Origin: Nissolia schottii
Lineage: Eukaryota; Streptophyta; Magnoliopsida; Fabales; Fabaceae
Direction: 5' to 3'
Assembly: GCA_003254905.1 (NCBI GenBank)
Contig: QANU01074441.1
Coordinates: forward strand, 1-64,000
Length of the DNA: 64,000 nt
Shown: piece after piece, positions 1 through 13,389 of the stretch
How the letters are laid out: each line of letters begins with the position of its first letter
Numbering within the stretch: the first letter of the stretch is position 1
Notes under the pieces: generated by a model
Database searches by the model: none
What the model saw: the letters and a program-made list of their open reading frames with translations, nothing else
Told to the model about the DNA's origin: nothing
Position numbers and translations under genes: made by a program

Positions 1-850
1 CGAGCCTGACTATGACTCCCCTTTTTGGGATGAGCCTGACTACGACTCCCCTTTCTGGGACGTGTACGAGGACGAGGACGAGGACGAGGACGTGAACGTC
101 CACTTGGAGGTGAACGTGAATGGGAACGTGCACGTGGGCATCAACGTGGATGGTAACGTGCACATGGACGTCAACGTGGGTGGGAACGCGCACGTGAACG
201 TACACGTAGATGGGAACGTGTACGTGGACGTGGATGATTCTGAGAATGACGTAGAGGATGAAGGCTCTGTGGATGACTGAAGATATTGTACATTAATTTT
301 GAATATATTATGTATATTATTTGCTTCTTTAACTATGTAATGAATCTAAACACGCAAGGATATGGAAGTGCCACTTTGTGAATTTATTTCTTATCTTTGC
401 TAATGGATACATGCATTAATCTGTTGTAACTCTCACAATGAATATAATCGTATATTATATATTATTTAATTATTTATTTAATTATAAAATTACCATATTA
501 TTTATATTAACATTATTACTCAAATAAATAATTATCATTCAAAAATAAAGGTTATGAATTTTATTTTTTTAAATAAATATTTACCAATTACCATCGGCTA
601 TAGCCGACGGTAACATGGACAATGATTATCGACGACAACGGTAAATACTAACCGATGGAATATTAGTGTCGGTTTTCGGTGACAGTAACATTTGAAGAAA
701 ATAGTATTATTATTAGCGTTGGATTCTTCCGACGGAAATCCGGTTCAAATTACTGCGGCGGCCCGATGACCGACGCTAAATCCGTCGGAAACACATTTTA
801 CCGACGGTAAGTGGCTCATAACCGACGGAAATAGTGTAATTTCTTGTAGT
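1..850 (+). mobile_element. 3' end of a CACTA (En/Spm-type) DNA transposon, cut by the window edge
   Basis: The right end reads TTTCTTGTAGT at about 840-850, the complement of the CACTACAAGAAA terminus that defines the CACTA superfamily, with the last base altered. Inside it, about 590-840 holds many short copies of CCGACGG/CCGTCGG in both orientations, the sub-terminal repeat pattern typical of CACTA elements. An open reading frame ending at 280 lies just internal to these repeats. The left end and any target-site duplication are outside the window, so element length and completeness are unknown. Confidence 0.8.
2..280 (+). CDS. C-terminal tail of a CACTA-element protein (partial)
   Basis: The frame is open from the window edge and stops at 278-280. 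It begins with two copies of a ten-residue unit, EPDYDSPFWD, followed by an acidic Asp/Glu run and then about 60 residues alternating valine with Asn, His, Asp and Gly (for example NVHVDGNV), and ends in another acidic stretch. No catalytic domain is visible in this piece. Its place just inside the CACTA terminal repeats suggests the end of the element's transposase or its accessory protein, but I do not recognise the tail itself. It may be a low-complexity region generated by repeat expansion. Confidence 0.5.
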   Translation, partial: EPDYDSPFWDEPDYDSPFWDVYEDEDEDEDVNVHLEVNVNGNVHVGINVDGNVHMDVNVGGNAHVNVHVDGNVYVDVDDSENDVEDEGSVDD

Positions 851-3118
851 TTTGCCCATTTCAAAACTCGAATAACTATGTATGAACAAGAGTTGCACAT
901 GCATTCGGTGCTTTAGAAAACTAAAGAGCATAAAGACAAATGAATCCACTAGACAAATTTATGCTAAAGTCAATCTCAATCAATCAAATTATTTTCATAA
1001 GGTACTTCATCGTCTAAACAAATAAATTTCGTGATATTTCATCATCTAATCAAGGAGGCCAATGTCCTTGGTCTTTTGAAGTTAGACAAGCAAGAAGTTT
1101 TGGTCTCTAATGTGGGATCAATTCCCCGACAAAAGTTATAATTATTTATTTATTTTATAGAAGGTCCTCTGATTTTTCATCATTTTTCTCTCGTGCTACT
1201 CCAATTTTATCAAGGGTGTATACAGATTATACTTTTAATGAAAAGCAATTATCTTAAAAAAAATTAAATGAGAATAATATTTGATTGGCAAAACGCTTAT
1301 TCAAACTGAGTAAATGAATGATTTGGTAGTCTTTATCACTTATGTTTTTCGGATGGTTAATGGATATGTTAACCAATTGGTTAGGATGACGACGGTTAGA
1401 GGCGAAGCCTCATTAAGGCTTAGGGGGGCAATGCCCCCTATATATTTTTTAATTTTTTTTTAATTTAGCCCCTTCTCCTTCTCAAATTTTTTTTGACACT
1501 TACAAAAAATTGATTAACTTGATTGATAGTCATCTTTTTAAGATTTTATAATTAAATTGATCGCTCACAATTATTTTCTCCCTTTATTTTTCTTTCATTT
1601 TCTTTAACTTTTCTACTAAGAAGCACAATTTTTTATCTTGTTTTTTTGGTAAAAATGATTTATAGGTTTCTTTGAATTTTAATGTTTATTTAATTGATTT
1701 GGCTTGCAAAGCTTTTGCTTAGATAAATTTAAAATTCTGGTTCAGGTCATAATTTGTGATTTATAGCTTTTGCTTGAATTTTTGTCCAATTTAACATAAT
1801 CTCAAGTCTCTCTAGTCTCTCAAGCATTGTGATTTGGAAGCTAACGATGAAGTCGGTGATCTTTTACAACAACCCTTCCAAAGTAAAAAAAATACATTGT
1901 GCAAAATGGAAAACCGGCATCATACGTACGGGCTGTAATGGTTTTATAGCCTTTGATCTTTGTTTGATGCAGTTTTGCTACTTACCATGTTTTTATAAGA
2001 AAATTACTACTTTCCAGCAAACTTACGCAGTACGGAATTTTACTGTAGAAATATGGAACTGGCTTCTCTAAAGTTAGACGTGTTTTCAGAGAGAATAAAT
2101 TGTATAATCGTAAAGTGTGTTTATTGGTAACCATGAAATTACTTTTATTTTTCAATTAAAGCCGTTTTGAGTAGATCTATCACATGTTTGGGTACAATGC
2201 AGTTTATAAATAAAAGCTGTGTTTGTAAGAAAAAGCTGTTTTGTTAAAATAATCTAAAGCTAAAATTTAGACATTTTGTTTGTCAAGCTTTTACCTACAA
2301 TACACACAACATAAATAATTACTTTTTACTATATAAAAATATGTATTTTTTCATACAACATAAAAAAAATCTTAAAATTAATTTTCGGTTAAATTATCTT
2401 AACATAATTTAATTTTGATATAATAAAAAGTAATTATTAATTGAGTTTAATTTTAATGCATGATTGTATAAAATTTTTTACACAATTATTCAATTAATTT
2501 ATTTCATTTGGATGACTTTATAAGTAGTATGTCGTAATATATCTTATATGTTGCTATATAATTAATGCAAAGGATAAACTTCTTTACTAAGATGATTATG
2601 TATTCCAATTAAATTTTTATTAGAATAAATTTAATTTAATCTTAATTTTGTAACAAAGAAAGTCAAAGAGACTTAATTCATCAACCTTATCAAGCTATTT
2701 ACTCTATGGACATTTGCATTTTATTTTTCCTTATTTTATTCATACAAGTGTTATTTATAACAATGAGTAAGTCAATAATTAGAGGTTCAAACATTACTCT
2801 TTTGTAACTATTACAAACACAACAAATGAATTTCGTTATAAAATTTTATTACCCTACGAATCGATTTATTGTTTATTAGGAATGATATTTGGCATCTTTA
2901 CTTATTATGACAAGAGACGCCAAATGTTATTGATAGGTCCGTCTCTCAATCATTCCTCCATTAGCAATGGCAAAGTTGTAAATAGAGTGCAAGTGGAAGG
3001 TAAATGTATTTATGTAAGGGAAATGGGGCGGAAGGGACTGGGAACGATTACTTTGGCGCTTTCGGCGGTCATCGGTGGAAGCCAATGCCATCGTCCTCCT
3101 TTGAACCATTCTTCACTC

Positions 3119-3179
<61 letters not shown>

Positions 3180-3368
3180 TAACTTCAAATTCAAATTTCC
3201 AAATCCAAATCCAAATCCTCGGGAGTCGGTTTCATTTTCCCGGCGAGTCAGATCCAAATCCGGCGAAAACTCTCCGACGAGCCATTGCCGAATCGGGAGC
3301 GACAATGGAGTGTAGAAGCGCGCTCTCTCCTTCAATCTCCATCTAGATTCCGATTCCGGTTCAGATTC
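851..3368. other. Gene-free AT-rich stretch and 5' leader of the PBL17-like gene
   Basis: Nothing between about 851 and 2880 could be supported as a gene. Short open frames such as 1829-2071 show no recognisable protein. From about 2990 composition becomes less AT-rich and probably covers the promoter and 5' untranslated leader of the kinase gene starting at 3369. Confidence 0.6.
3121..3180. repeat. (CT)n microsatellite in the leader of the PBL17-like gene
   Basis: An almost pure CT dinucleotide run of about 60 bases with one interruption lies roughly 190 bases upstream of the start codon. CT-rich tracts are common in plant 5' leaders. On the opposite strand it makes spurious Arg/Glu-repeat open frames. 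Confidence 0.95.
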
Positions 3369-6300
3369 ATGGGGATTTGCTTCAGCATTGAAGAACAGAA
3401 GCACCGCTCCGTCTCCGATTCAAATTCAAATTCCAAGCGCAGGCCTCCAGGTTAATTATAACTTCGTTTCGCCATTTTCAATGTCACTCGAGTTTGAATC
3501 TCTATATATTTAGTGCTTTATGGAATCAATCAACGGTTAGTGCTGACATAGGGTTAGTGTAGGATATGAATCTGCGTCGTCAACGACTTCATTAGGCTCC
3601 TCCATGAATATCAAAGATCTGCGCGAAGGTGCTGGATACAGCAATGTTGATGTTTTCACGTACGAGGAGCTGAGGCTCGCCACGAAGCACTTTCGCCCTG
3701 ACTTGATTCTCGGAGAGGGTGGCTTCGGAGTTGTGTACAAAGGTGTCATAGATGGTAGTGTGAGGCCAGGTTACAAGTCCACTCATGTCGCCATTAAGGA
3801 GCTTAATCGCGAAGGATTTCAAGGCGATAGGGAATGGCTCGTACGTAACTTAATTCTTTTTTTTTCTTTTGTGTATTGTAACTTACTTTTTCTTGCTCTC
3901 TGTTTCTCCTTTTTTTCCATTTATAGGTTTTGGTGAGTAACTTAAAAAGAGAAAGTACTGGATATGGATCGTTGAATAGAAATATGTTACTAATTAGTTA
4001 TTAGAAGTATTTGATTATTGAAATAACTGCCTTAAATGTCGTAGAAAAATTATTCTGATCGATTGACAATGTAAAATATCAAAGTCAAACTTATGGATCA
4101 TTTGTACTGACAGTGGCAAGTAAGCGTTAAAGAGGAACGGACTTAACTGCCTGATTTTGTTCTCCTTTCAGGCTGAAGTTAACTACTTAGGTCAATTCAG
4201 TCACCCAAATCTTGTGAAACTCATTGGATACTGCTGTGAGGATGAACATCGGTTATTGGTCTATGAATATATGGCAAGTGGCAGCTTGGAGAAACATCTT
4301 TTTCGCAGTAAGCTTCCACTGAAATTGCAAACTTATCTAAATTTTAATTCAGACTTAGGGTTATAAAGTACGACTGTAATGTCCACACATTCAATGAGTT
4401 ACTTGTAATAGGATTTGTACCATGGTGGGTTTGTTTTTTCCTGCTATTGAATAAGGCTTACATATTTATCTATTCCAAAAGAATTGGTCAATTATGTGAA
4501 CACCTTGTGGATTGGTGTTGGGAAGCCTGCATTGAGCTTCAAAATGGTGCAGGCCACTCCTTCTCTCCCTTCCTTTCACCCCCTTTTGTCTGGGTGGTTG
4601 CTTCTCAATATGTAGTTTGCTTGGGGGCAACAACAGCTCCATAATGTTAATGCCTATAATATTTTGTCCTAAGATCTCCAGTATGATTCTGGGATTCTTA
4701 CTTTTTGCGCCTGCCACTTTCCAAGATAAATTATTCCAGTTTTAGATGTCCTCTTTGAAATTTACCTGCCAATAATCATGCACCTGTTCTAATAATCAAT
4801 TCATATAATCAGCATCCCAATTTTTGCCACAGCTTCCTTTTGATATGGAGGCCTTGAATAAAGCTTATGATTTTTTACCATTCAATTACGTAAGAGGATC
4901 GCATTGTATCAATGTTACTGAAAAACTAAGGAAAAATTGGTGTGGAAACTGTCTTTACGTGACAGTCCTAACCACCCCTTTGTTTATTGATTATAGGAGT
5001 GGGCCCAACACTAACTTGGTCTAAAAGAATGAAGATTGCTTTACATGCCGCAAAAGGGCTTGCTTTTCTTCATGGTGCAGAAAGGCCCATCATATATCGT
5101 GACTTCAAGACATCAAACATCTTGCTAGATGCGGTTTGTTGTTTTTATATCTAAGAAAAAAAGGGGTTTGTTGTTTTTTTTTTTCCTCCTGTATTCTGGA
5201 AAGAGCAATGTAGAAGAGCAAGCCATCACTTTTTGAAAATGCTTACTTGTATGCCACATAAACAAGTGAAATTTGAGTAGTTTTCAGCTATTTAATATTG
5301 AGGTTTAAATCTGCAGGATTTCAATGCAAAGCTTTCAGACTTTGGTCTTGCAAAGGATGGGCCGATGGGGGACCAAACCCATGTTTCAACACGAGTGATG
5401 GGCACTTATGGATATGCTGCTCCTGAGTATGTCATGACTGGTGAGTTATTCGAAGCAACTTATGCTAAATTATCTCACATATGTTCATTTTCTTAAAGTT
5501 CTGTAACATAAAAAATTATTAAGTAGAAGGAAAAGTTGCATTTGCTCTCTTATTTTGTTTGCAATTTACACAACTATAAGTCAACAAAAACAACTTTTAA
5601 GTGATGCCCTAGCCTATTCCTGCACTTTATTGTTGAATTGGAGATGTATTAAACAGTATTCTCTTTATTTCTTCAGCCTTGGTACTGTGAGGACTAACAA
5701 ATAAGAAACAAGGATGTGGTTTTCCTCATAGTAGTATTGGCATGATATTTTGTTTGTAACGTTTAATACCTTTCTCTCTCGTGATGTGATATTTGTATTT
5801 CCATTTTCTTTCTCTTGATGAATTTCTTAATGAAAAAGAAAATGTGGAAAAGTAAATTTTCCCCAAGTACTTCCAAGAGACTAGATAAAATAGTTTGAGG
5901 GCGAGCTTTGGTGCAAATTGTGAAAGCAGTCTTTTCGCTTGCCAGAGAAGGCTGCATACATTTACCATTCTCAAACCTTATTAGATGAAAGCCTCATGCA
6001 CTGGGCCGCCCTTTTTACTTGCAAAAGTCATGATAAAAAACTCTAAAACTTGATTCAAACTTTTAGTGCTCTATTTCTAATATTGGAGTATATATTATTA
6101 AGGTATGGAAAGCAATGTATTTTCTTTCTTGTTGACAGTCCTTTAAACCTTTAAATGATTTGATCAAGCCACTATTTCAACATGTTCAACCATTATTATA
6201 GGTCAGTGGTGGGCTGCATATGTGATCTAAGCTGTTTGTCAATATGAACAGGGCATTTGACAGCTCGAAGCGATGTGTATGGTTTTGGGGTGGTGCTACT

Positions 6301-6793
6301 TGAAATGCTGATTGGTAGGAGAGCATTAGACAAGAGCAGGCCCAGCCGAGAGCATAACTTAGTTGAGTGGGCGCGACCGCTGTTGAATAATAAAAAAGTA
6401 CTAAGGATTTTAGACCCTAAAATGGAAGGGCAATATTCAAGTAAAACTGCAATAAAGGTGGCCCATTTGGCATGCCAGTGTCTTAGCCAAAACCCGAAAG
6501 GCAGACCTCTCATGAGCTACGTTGTTGAATGTCTTGAAAATTATCAGTCAAGGGAGGAAAACGAGGAAGAACAAATGCTTCAAAGTGGCAGTAGCAGCAT
6601 AACCCTTTATGAGGTTCCAAAAGGCAGCAACGACACTTCAACTGAAGGCAAAAACCAGAGTAAAAGTGACGAGGTTTATAGGAGCAAAGCAAGAACAGAA
6701 AGAAGCACGAGTCAGCCTTCAACTTATCGTAATTTGTCTAGTTCTTCAACAACAGATAAAGTGCTCCAAGATAAATCGCCTTCTAGAAGTTGA
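3369..6793 (+). CDS. PBL17: Receptor-like cytoplasmic kinase, RLCK-VII subfamily, PBL17-like
   Basis: Six exons can be joined: 3369-3450, 3563-3840, 4172-4307, 4997-5133, 5317-5440 and 6252-6793, giving 432 residues. The start is set by MGICFS, an N-myristoylation signal with an adjacent Cys for palmitoylation, so the protein should sit at the plasma membrane. The kinase domain spans about residues 71-350, with glycine loop GEGGFG (78-83), VAIK Lys106, catalytic YRD Asp201 and DFG at 219-221; APE is present. The tail is Ser-rich and low in complexity. Sequence and length fit Arabidopsis PBL17 and PBL16. These kinases generally relay signals from surface receptors in immunity; that role is family knowledge, not shown here. 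It converges with RPN13. Paralogue identity (PBL16 or PBL17) is the main uncertainty. Confidence 0.92.
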
Positions 6794-8541
6794 AGTTTCG
6801 CCTGTGTGGATGGGAATTGAAATTTGTACAAAATGTTAACAAGCGGATCTGGTTGGTGTTTCAGATGTTTGTCTGTTTTGAGTAGAATTTGGCTAAGTCA
6901 ATTACGTAGCTTGAGCAATTTTCCTCTATTATTCTTTCTTCCAATTTTTATCATTCAGGATTCATGATGCTGTTAATGGAATATTTATAGGGTTCTTGTC
7001 AGACAATTCTTCCGCAAGACCTTTTGGTGGTGTCTTTAGTCTGCCCACACGAAATGCACTACTTTAGTCTGCCCACACGGAATGCCCTAAGTTAAGCATG
7101 TAGTGCATCAAATCAGGACTGTTATAATTGGATACTTTATGGGAAGATCTTTAGTGTAAGTTTTTAACGTTGGTGGTTATTTGATTTTGATCTTTTCGGC
7201 ACAACGAGTACTCCTCAAGAAAGACAACCCAGTGTTTGAAAGATTTAATCAAGTGCATTTATTAATAAGTGTTTTGAAGTAAGTCATTTTTCGTCGTGAT
7301 ACTACTAAATATATTCCGATAATAATTACCATGAAAGATAGTATAATGTGACAAAAGTTGCGCTCACTATTATATGGATTTTACAGATAGTATCAACTTT
7401 TGTGAAATGTATTAAAAATTATAAGTTTGAAAAGGTAAAGAACTTCTTTAAACTTCGACTCAATTAAAAACAGAAATCTTAACTAAAAAACTAAAAAGAA
7501 AATTAAAATAAAAGTTTTAAAAATTGACGTAAATTGTAAAGTGTAAAAACTAAAATTTAGTTTAACCTACCTTGGTCTACACTTCGCAAATGAAACCTTT
7601 GATACTGTCACAAAAAATTATTTAAAATACGAAAATCATATTTAATGAAGTTATGCTGCTGCTAAAAATGACAAGGTGACGAATTCCACAAATCACTTTT
7701 CTAAGGGGGGAAAAAAACAATTATTTTACAGCATAATGTTAACCTTTTAACTTTACAAGATAGAAGTCCAACCACTTGGACAGCGACGGGCACAAACAAA
7801 CACAAATCATACAAGATTTTTTACTCGATTGAGCGCACAGAGTTGCTAACCCAGATTACGAGTTGACCCAGGAGCCTAGGGCACGAGTACAGAGTCTACA
7901 GACAATACTATTATGTTATTGAAGCAAAAAATAGTCGTGCCAGATCGTTAATTTTATTCTATGGAGATTAAGATAGCAGTAGGTAGGCTTATGCTGCATT
8001 ACTTTCGTCTTGTTTTCGTGGTCACTACTATTTTTTCTTTTTAAAAAATTAGCATTTCGTAAATTTCTCAACTCTCCGGTTGTCAAAAAGACGCATACAT
8101 ACTCATACAAAAATTCATGTTCGAACTCAAAAAAGGTATTGAAAAAAAAAAAAAACATAAAAACAGGATAACTAGTATCACTGAAGACAATTCAACAACA
8201 TACCAACAAACCACTATGGCTCATCACCTCAAGCTTTTCATATGTAATGAAAACTTTTCCAAGTCCAAGACATCAAAAGCATCATGCATCGATGCCCTAA
8301 GTCATAACCTACTGAGAGACACTTGTCAGTAATTTGCTATACAGATCATAAATTATGAAAGCAAAGTAGACAAGGGAAACAGATGGCTTAGATTTTAATA
8401 AACATTGCCTTAAAAGATCCCAAGTAAATTAGTACCTTTTCTCATTCCCTAACTTTCCTTTTTCAAGCAGAAATATGTTCACGGAAAAAAACACGTTTCT
8501 TATAAATCTATAGGGGGGAAAACGTTAATGAGAAAGCCACG
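6794..8541. other. Convergent intergenic region between PBL17-like and RPN13
   Basis: It holds the 3' untranslated ends of two converging genes and AT-rich spacer. A short direct repeat containing TTAGTCTGCCCACACG occurs twice at about 7036-7090. No open frame here looks like a gene. Confidence 0.6.
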
Positions 8542-11500
8542 CTATTTAGAATCATCCATAGGGTCATGACGAGTACAAGATTGAGATCTTAAATCCTGAT
8601 CATCTTGCCTGGGGTCCTCGGACTTGGAAACGGAATCCTCAAGGGCCTCAAGAAAAGACAAAACCGTGAACTTGTCTGCCATGAAAAAAAAAATAATAAT
8701 AATAATCAGCAACGTCAAATTCAGTCATACTTGGTAAAGATAAATACTATGGAAGTACCACTGACTTACATTTACTTGGATCAATTCCAAACTGAGACAA
8801 ATCTACCTGTCCTGTTCGAAGTACCTATAGCAATAAATAAAAAAATAAATAATTATTAAGCATCTTCGGAAATGAAATGCAAAACAAGAAAAGCGAGGCT
8901 CATCATTCTCACATAAGTAAATGAATCTACTTGCTGACGGAAAGGTGGGCTCTGCAACAATTCCAATATATCTTCTGCAGACCACTTACCCTACACCAAA
9001 GAATATTACATGGATATGTAAATAAAAGAATATTGAAACTCAATCACCAAACTGATATATACCTCAGGTAAGTAGGGAACCAAACGCTGCTCCAAAGGTA
9101 ATGTCTCCATCAATGGCATTATTAGATCAGGCTTCAATATATCACCAAGTCCCAAGCCTAATGAAATACAAGACAACTGTCAAGGAGAGTTATAGCTTGT
9201 GAAAAGCATTTTGCCAAAAATAAAATAATGTAAAACCTAACCCTTCCTACTGACCCACCACATCAAGTGATAAAGTTTTGAAGAGTACGTTAGTACATTG
9301 ACAATCTTTAGTTCCAACACAAAATGCATGATGTCAGAAACAGTAAGTGCAAATAAGTAGCAAGAAACATGAAACTTTGGATGTCTTTAAAATGTACATG
9401 CAATCCCCCCCCCACCCAACCCCCAACAAAAAATTCCTACCACTAGTGGTGAGGTGACCCAATCTTTGTTACAACTTTGCAACCAAAACATTATATTCTG
9501 ACATATATTTCACTCTCGCATTGTGAAAAATGTACTGCACTACAGGCTGTACAGTTCTCTAGTTTGAACTTTGAATGAAATAGCATCCAATATTATCTGT
9601 TGACACACATCTTTATTGCCTTAAACAGATAGCCAGGAACGGAATAGAATATCATATGATTACCTCCATCAGGATCAACATTACTATCTGCAAACATCTC
9701 ATCAAAAGAATAACATGTCAGGTCTGAAAATAGTTAAAAGTAGATAATAGAACATGTCTTTGATATAAGCTTATTACCAGCAGGCTCAATGTTACTCAAT
9801 ATTCTTTGGAGATCTTCCAATTTAACTGGACCAGAAGATGTGACATCACTCGTTGCTTCCACACCCAAGTTTGGGACAACCAAGTTTGCAGCTCTATTTA
9901 ACAACAGTAAAATAAACACATTTAGTGTCCAGTTGGCTATATAACAAAAGTAGGCATTAGGAAGGGTTTGGCAAAAAAAGGTCAAACTTTGCAAGTCCTA
10001 GCATGTGCAAACATTTGCATATCCAAATTACATCAGTACCTAGATGAGATATCATCCTCAGCCATATCTTCAGAGACTTGAAGAGGAAGGGATCCATCAG
10101 GCTCTTCTTCGCCAAGGAACTCTGTCAATCAGTAAAGAACATCTGGTTATTTGTCTGTGCTAGTTTGAAATAATTGTCAAAATTGTACCAGCAAATATCC
10201 AGGAATGAAAACCAGATGAAAGGATGCAAACTATTTTTTCAGTAGTGCTCCATTGTTTGAGAGCTCCTGTGCATATAATCATAGTACTTGGGTTGACCAA
10301 TTAGGCAGTTCATTGAAATTCAAGATTCATCAGACTATGTGAAGATAATATGGAGTCATCTCACGCTACTAGATCTTGTAATAATATACTCCAACGACTA
10401 GAGAATAGATGGGTCAACATAATTAAAAGTATCAAACCAGAAAGAATCAATGATACAGTGATTTTCTATTAATTATCCCCATAAAACAATAACACTGCAG
10501 AAAACATCAGTCTAAGATTAAGAGCCATTTCGAATGTGTACAATGGTTTTCTGGCTTCCATAAGTTCCTGTAAAAAACAGAGTTGAACTACAACGGTATA
10601 CTCATTGAGGATATATTTTTTTTTAATTTGTAAAGTTACCTTCTGCTTCTAAAAAAAGCATTTAAAAATTGATATGGAGAAATATTGTAATGGCTTCTTC
10701 ACTTTCATTTCTATCAAGAACAATAAGATTATTTCAAGATGCATTTAAGTAGAAGAGTAGGAATGGCTGCAGCATAAAGCTTGAGCTAACAAAAGGAAGC
10801 TTAGAATTCTTTTACTTCAAAGCAAAAGGAAAGTTAATTACCTAATGGTTTGTTAATGTAATCATTCACTGAGCTACACAGTTGAGAGTCACTGTCAGCA
10901 TTTGGTTCCTACAATGGAGAGATGTGTAGATATAAGAAGCAATCATACAGCCAAGGCATTTAATAAGGGGAACACAGGGATATTTAGTAATAAGACCAAC
11001 CTGCATCCAGAAGAAAAACTTCCTGTCATCACCATTAAACTTCAACATGTAAACTCTTCCAGATGCTCGTATAACCTAAGCAATGAAGAAATAGAGCAGT
11101 TAAAACCATTGAAAAGTAAGCAAAACAACTATGAACAGTATAACCAAAATGATTCTGTGCAAAGCAGTAGAACCTTCTCAAAAACAGCCTCATTGGGAAA
11201 TATTATTTGATCCTGTGTTAGCTTAGGTCAAGAAAAATCAAGATAAATCCGGCAGAAAGCAACATATGTTTCAAGTAGCATAATAATACATTATAAATCT
11301 TAATAATACAATATAAACGAGTGAAAACCAACCAGATAACGGACAGGAAAGAGCAGGGAGAAAAACTCAGAAAACATCAAAGTAACAACAACAACAAAGC
11401 CTTATCCCACTAGGTGTGGTTGGCTACATGGATTAGATGACACCATAGTGCTCTATCATTAATCTTATTAAAATTCAAACTATTAATATCAAGATCTCTT

Positions 11501-13389
11501 TTTATAATTTCACCTATGATTTTTCTAGGTCTCCTTCTACCTATAACTATTAGACTACCCTCCACCTGGTCTAGTCTCCCCAATGGAGCTTCTATCAACC
11601 TTCTCGCCGCATGTTCAAACCACCAAAGGCATGATTCTACCATCTTTTCCACAATAGGCGCTACCCCAACTTTCTCTTTGATCTACTCTCTTAACATAGG
11701 AAGAAAACCAATGATTTCAACTTGTTTCAATATGTTCAGACATGTTCTACTTGTACATTGTTTGCTTCTCTCTAACATCTTTTCAATCTGTTGTACACAT
11801 AATATTTCCTAATTATAAATGCTTTGTTCCATTTCTCAACAGCCAATAAACTTCTCTGAAAACACATTGACTTCTAACACAATGTTTGCGGTTTATTAAG
11901 CATTATTTTACTATAATTAGTCAAGAGCAACCTTCCCGACAAATTCTGTAGAGCATACTTACCATTTCCCATATTTTCTTATTAAATTATGAAATGTGAA
12001 AATACCAATTAAAAAATAATAGCAGTAAATAAAGGACATATCTGGAAAGTCTCCCTAGGCTAATAGTCACTAAAGGTTCTGTCCATACAAATTGTCAACT
12101 AATAATGCTATTTAAATTCCAGCAAAACATAAAATAATATTGAACACACCCCTTGTAGTTAGACTCAATTTTGCATTGTTAACCTGCGGTTCAAAATGTG
12201 TCGCTATGCCACCTTACGTTTATTTTGTCAGCACTTCAACCCGTGATATTTTATCTCATCTATTTCATAACACAACACGGACACGAACATCATCAGCCTC
12301 ACAAGAAACTAAAACATATTTACTTACATGAACATCAAGAAATTATTCTTTTGTCCAAAAAATAATAGTACATCATTTAAATGATGACAAGTACTCATAA
12401 TTGGGGAAGGAAAACAAAGGATACATCTTCAACAACATTTTGTGTCCGATCAAGCCACTGAAAATGGACTAATCCCTCCTCACCCTGAAACAAATGCAAT
12501 CACTTTAAGAAAACCAGTGATGGTCATGGATTTAAAACAGAATAATAGTACTCACACACAGATTCAAAAGAAATTTAACGCCTAGAAATGATATTCAAGT
12601 AAAACATACCCTAGCAATACGAACAAGTCCTTTCCGTGTATCCGGGACAACCGTTTTTCCCTCGAAAAACATTTTACCAGCACGAAACTCCAGCATAACT
12701 TCCTGCCAATAGATATTGACACTTCATTCCAAACCTCATTTAACTTCATCGTAATGAATTTAACCATTAAACTTCAGATAACAAGGGTAAACCACAAATT
12801 ACAATCATAACAAACAAACATACACGTCATCACTAGGGGTGGAATTGAATGACGTCAGGCCTATTCAAGTTCGGCTAACAAGAATAAGAGGTTACAAAAG
12901 TGGGGAGTGGCTCAACTCCTATAATATATCAATTTTTACTTTAGTTGTCATATTCATATATTTTATACTTTTATTTTGTATTAAGTAGATGTATATCGAA
13001 TCAGCTAACACGAAAACTCAAACAAGATTTCCAGCTCAAGCTCAGCTCATTAGCTCGTGAACCTAGCTTATTGAGTTATGTTAACGAATCAAGCCACTAG
13101 CCATGAGTAGCATGCAAGTTGGCTCAACTCACTCGGAACCCTAATCGTCACCTACTGGTATTGCGGATCCTTCATGCAATAGAATATCCAGATTTTTGAA
13201 TTGAAAGCCATAAATTATATGTTGTTTGAATTGATTTTTGATCCAGGGATAGAAAAATCAAAACGGTAGGTGTTGTGTTGTCAGTTCAAAAAAAACAATG
13301 AAAAGAAAAAGGCACAGCGAGAACGAAAGTGAAATAGAAAGAGGCATTACCTGGATTGGTGGAAAAGCGTCGATTGAAGACGAACTCAT
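8542..13389 (-). CDS. RPN13: 26S proteasome ubiquitin receptor RPN13 (ADRM1)
   Basis: Thirteen coding exons, in transcript order 13351-13389, 12610-12702, 12425-12484, 11174-11212, 11001-11075, 10842-10908, 10040-10121, 9778-9893, 9664-9687, 9063-9157, 8913-8990, 8770-8824 and 8542-8675, give 318 residues with all phases matching. The first half is the Pru domain that binds ubiquitin and RPN2: [15 protein letters not shown] and FQWLDRT correspond to human ADRM1 EFRAGKM, PDKRKGLV and FCWKDRT. The C-terminal half (from [12 protein letters not shown] through VPYLPE and [11 protein letters not shown]) is the DEUBAD region that binds the deubiquitinase UCH37. It works in the nuclear and cytosolic proteasome. 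Exon 9 is only 24 bases. A GTAAGT donor near 13617 hints at a 5' untranslated intron. Intron 3 carries an RTE LINE fragment. Confidence 0.93.
11384..11700 (-). mobile_element. 5'-truncated RTE-type LINE in RPN13 intron 3
   Basis: The minus strand encodes the end of an RTE-clade reverse transcriptase protein: [26 protein letters not shown] and WCHLIHVA, then a 3' end CCACACCTAGTGGGATAAG and a (GTT)n tail at 11384-11397. This arrangement, a protein end followed closely by a trinucleotide tail, is typical of plant RTE LINEs. It is heavily 5'-truncated and lies in the same orientation as the host transcript. The left-hand boundary on the 5' side (near 11700) is approximate. No target-site duplication was found by eye. 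Confidence 0.72.

Noticed and set aside
1829-2071. 80-codon plus-strand frame
   Set aside because: No recognisable protein, AT-rich context, no neighbouring exon signals that fit.
3069-3404. Minus-strand frame rich in Arg-Glu repeats opposite the PBL17 leader
   Set aside because: It is the complement of the (CT)n microsatellite and coding exon 1; dinucleotide repeats always give open frames.
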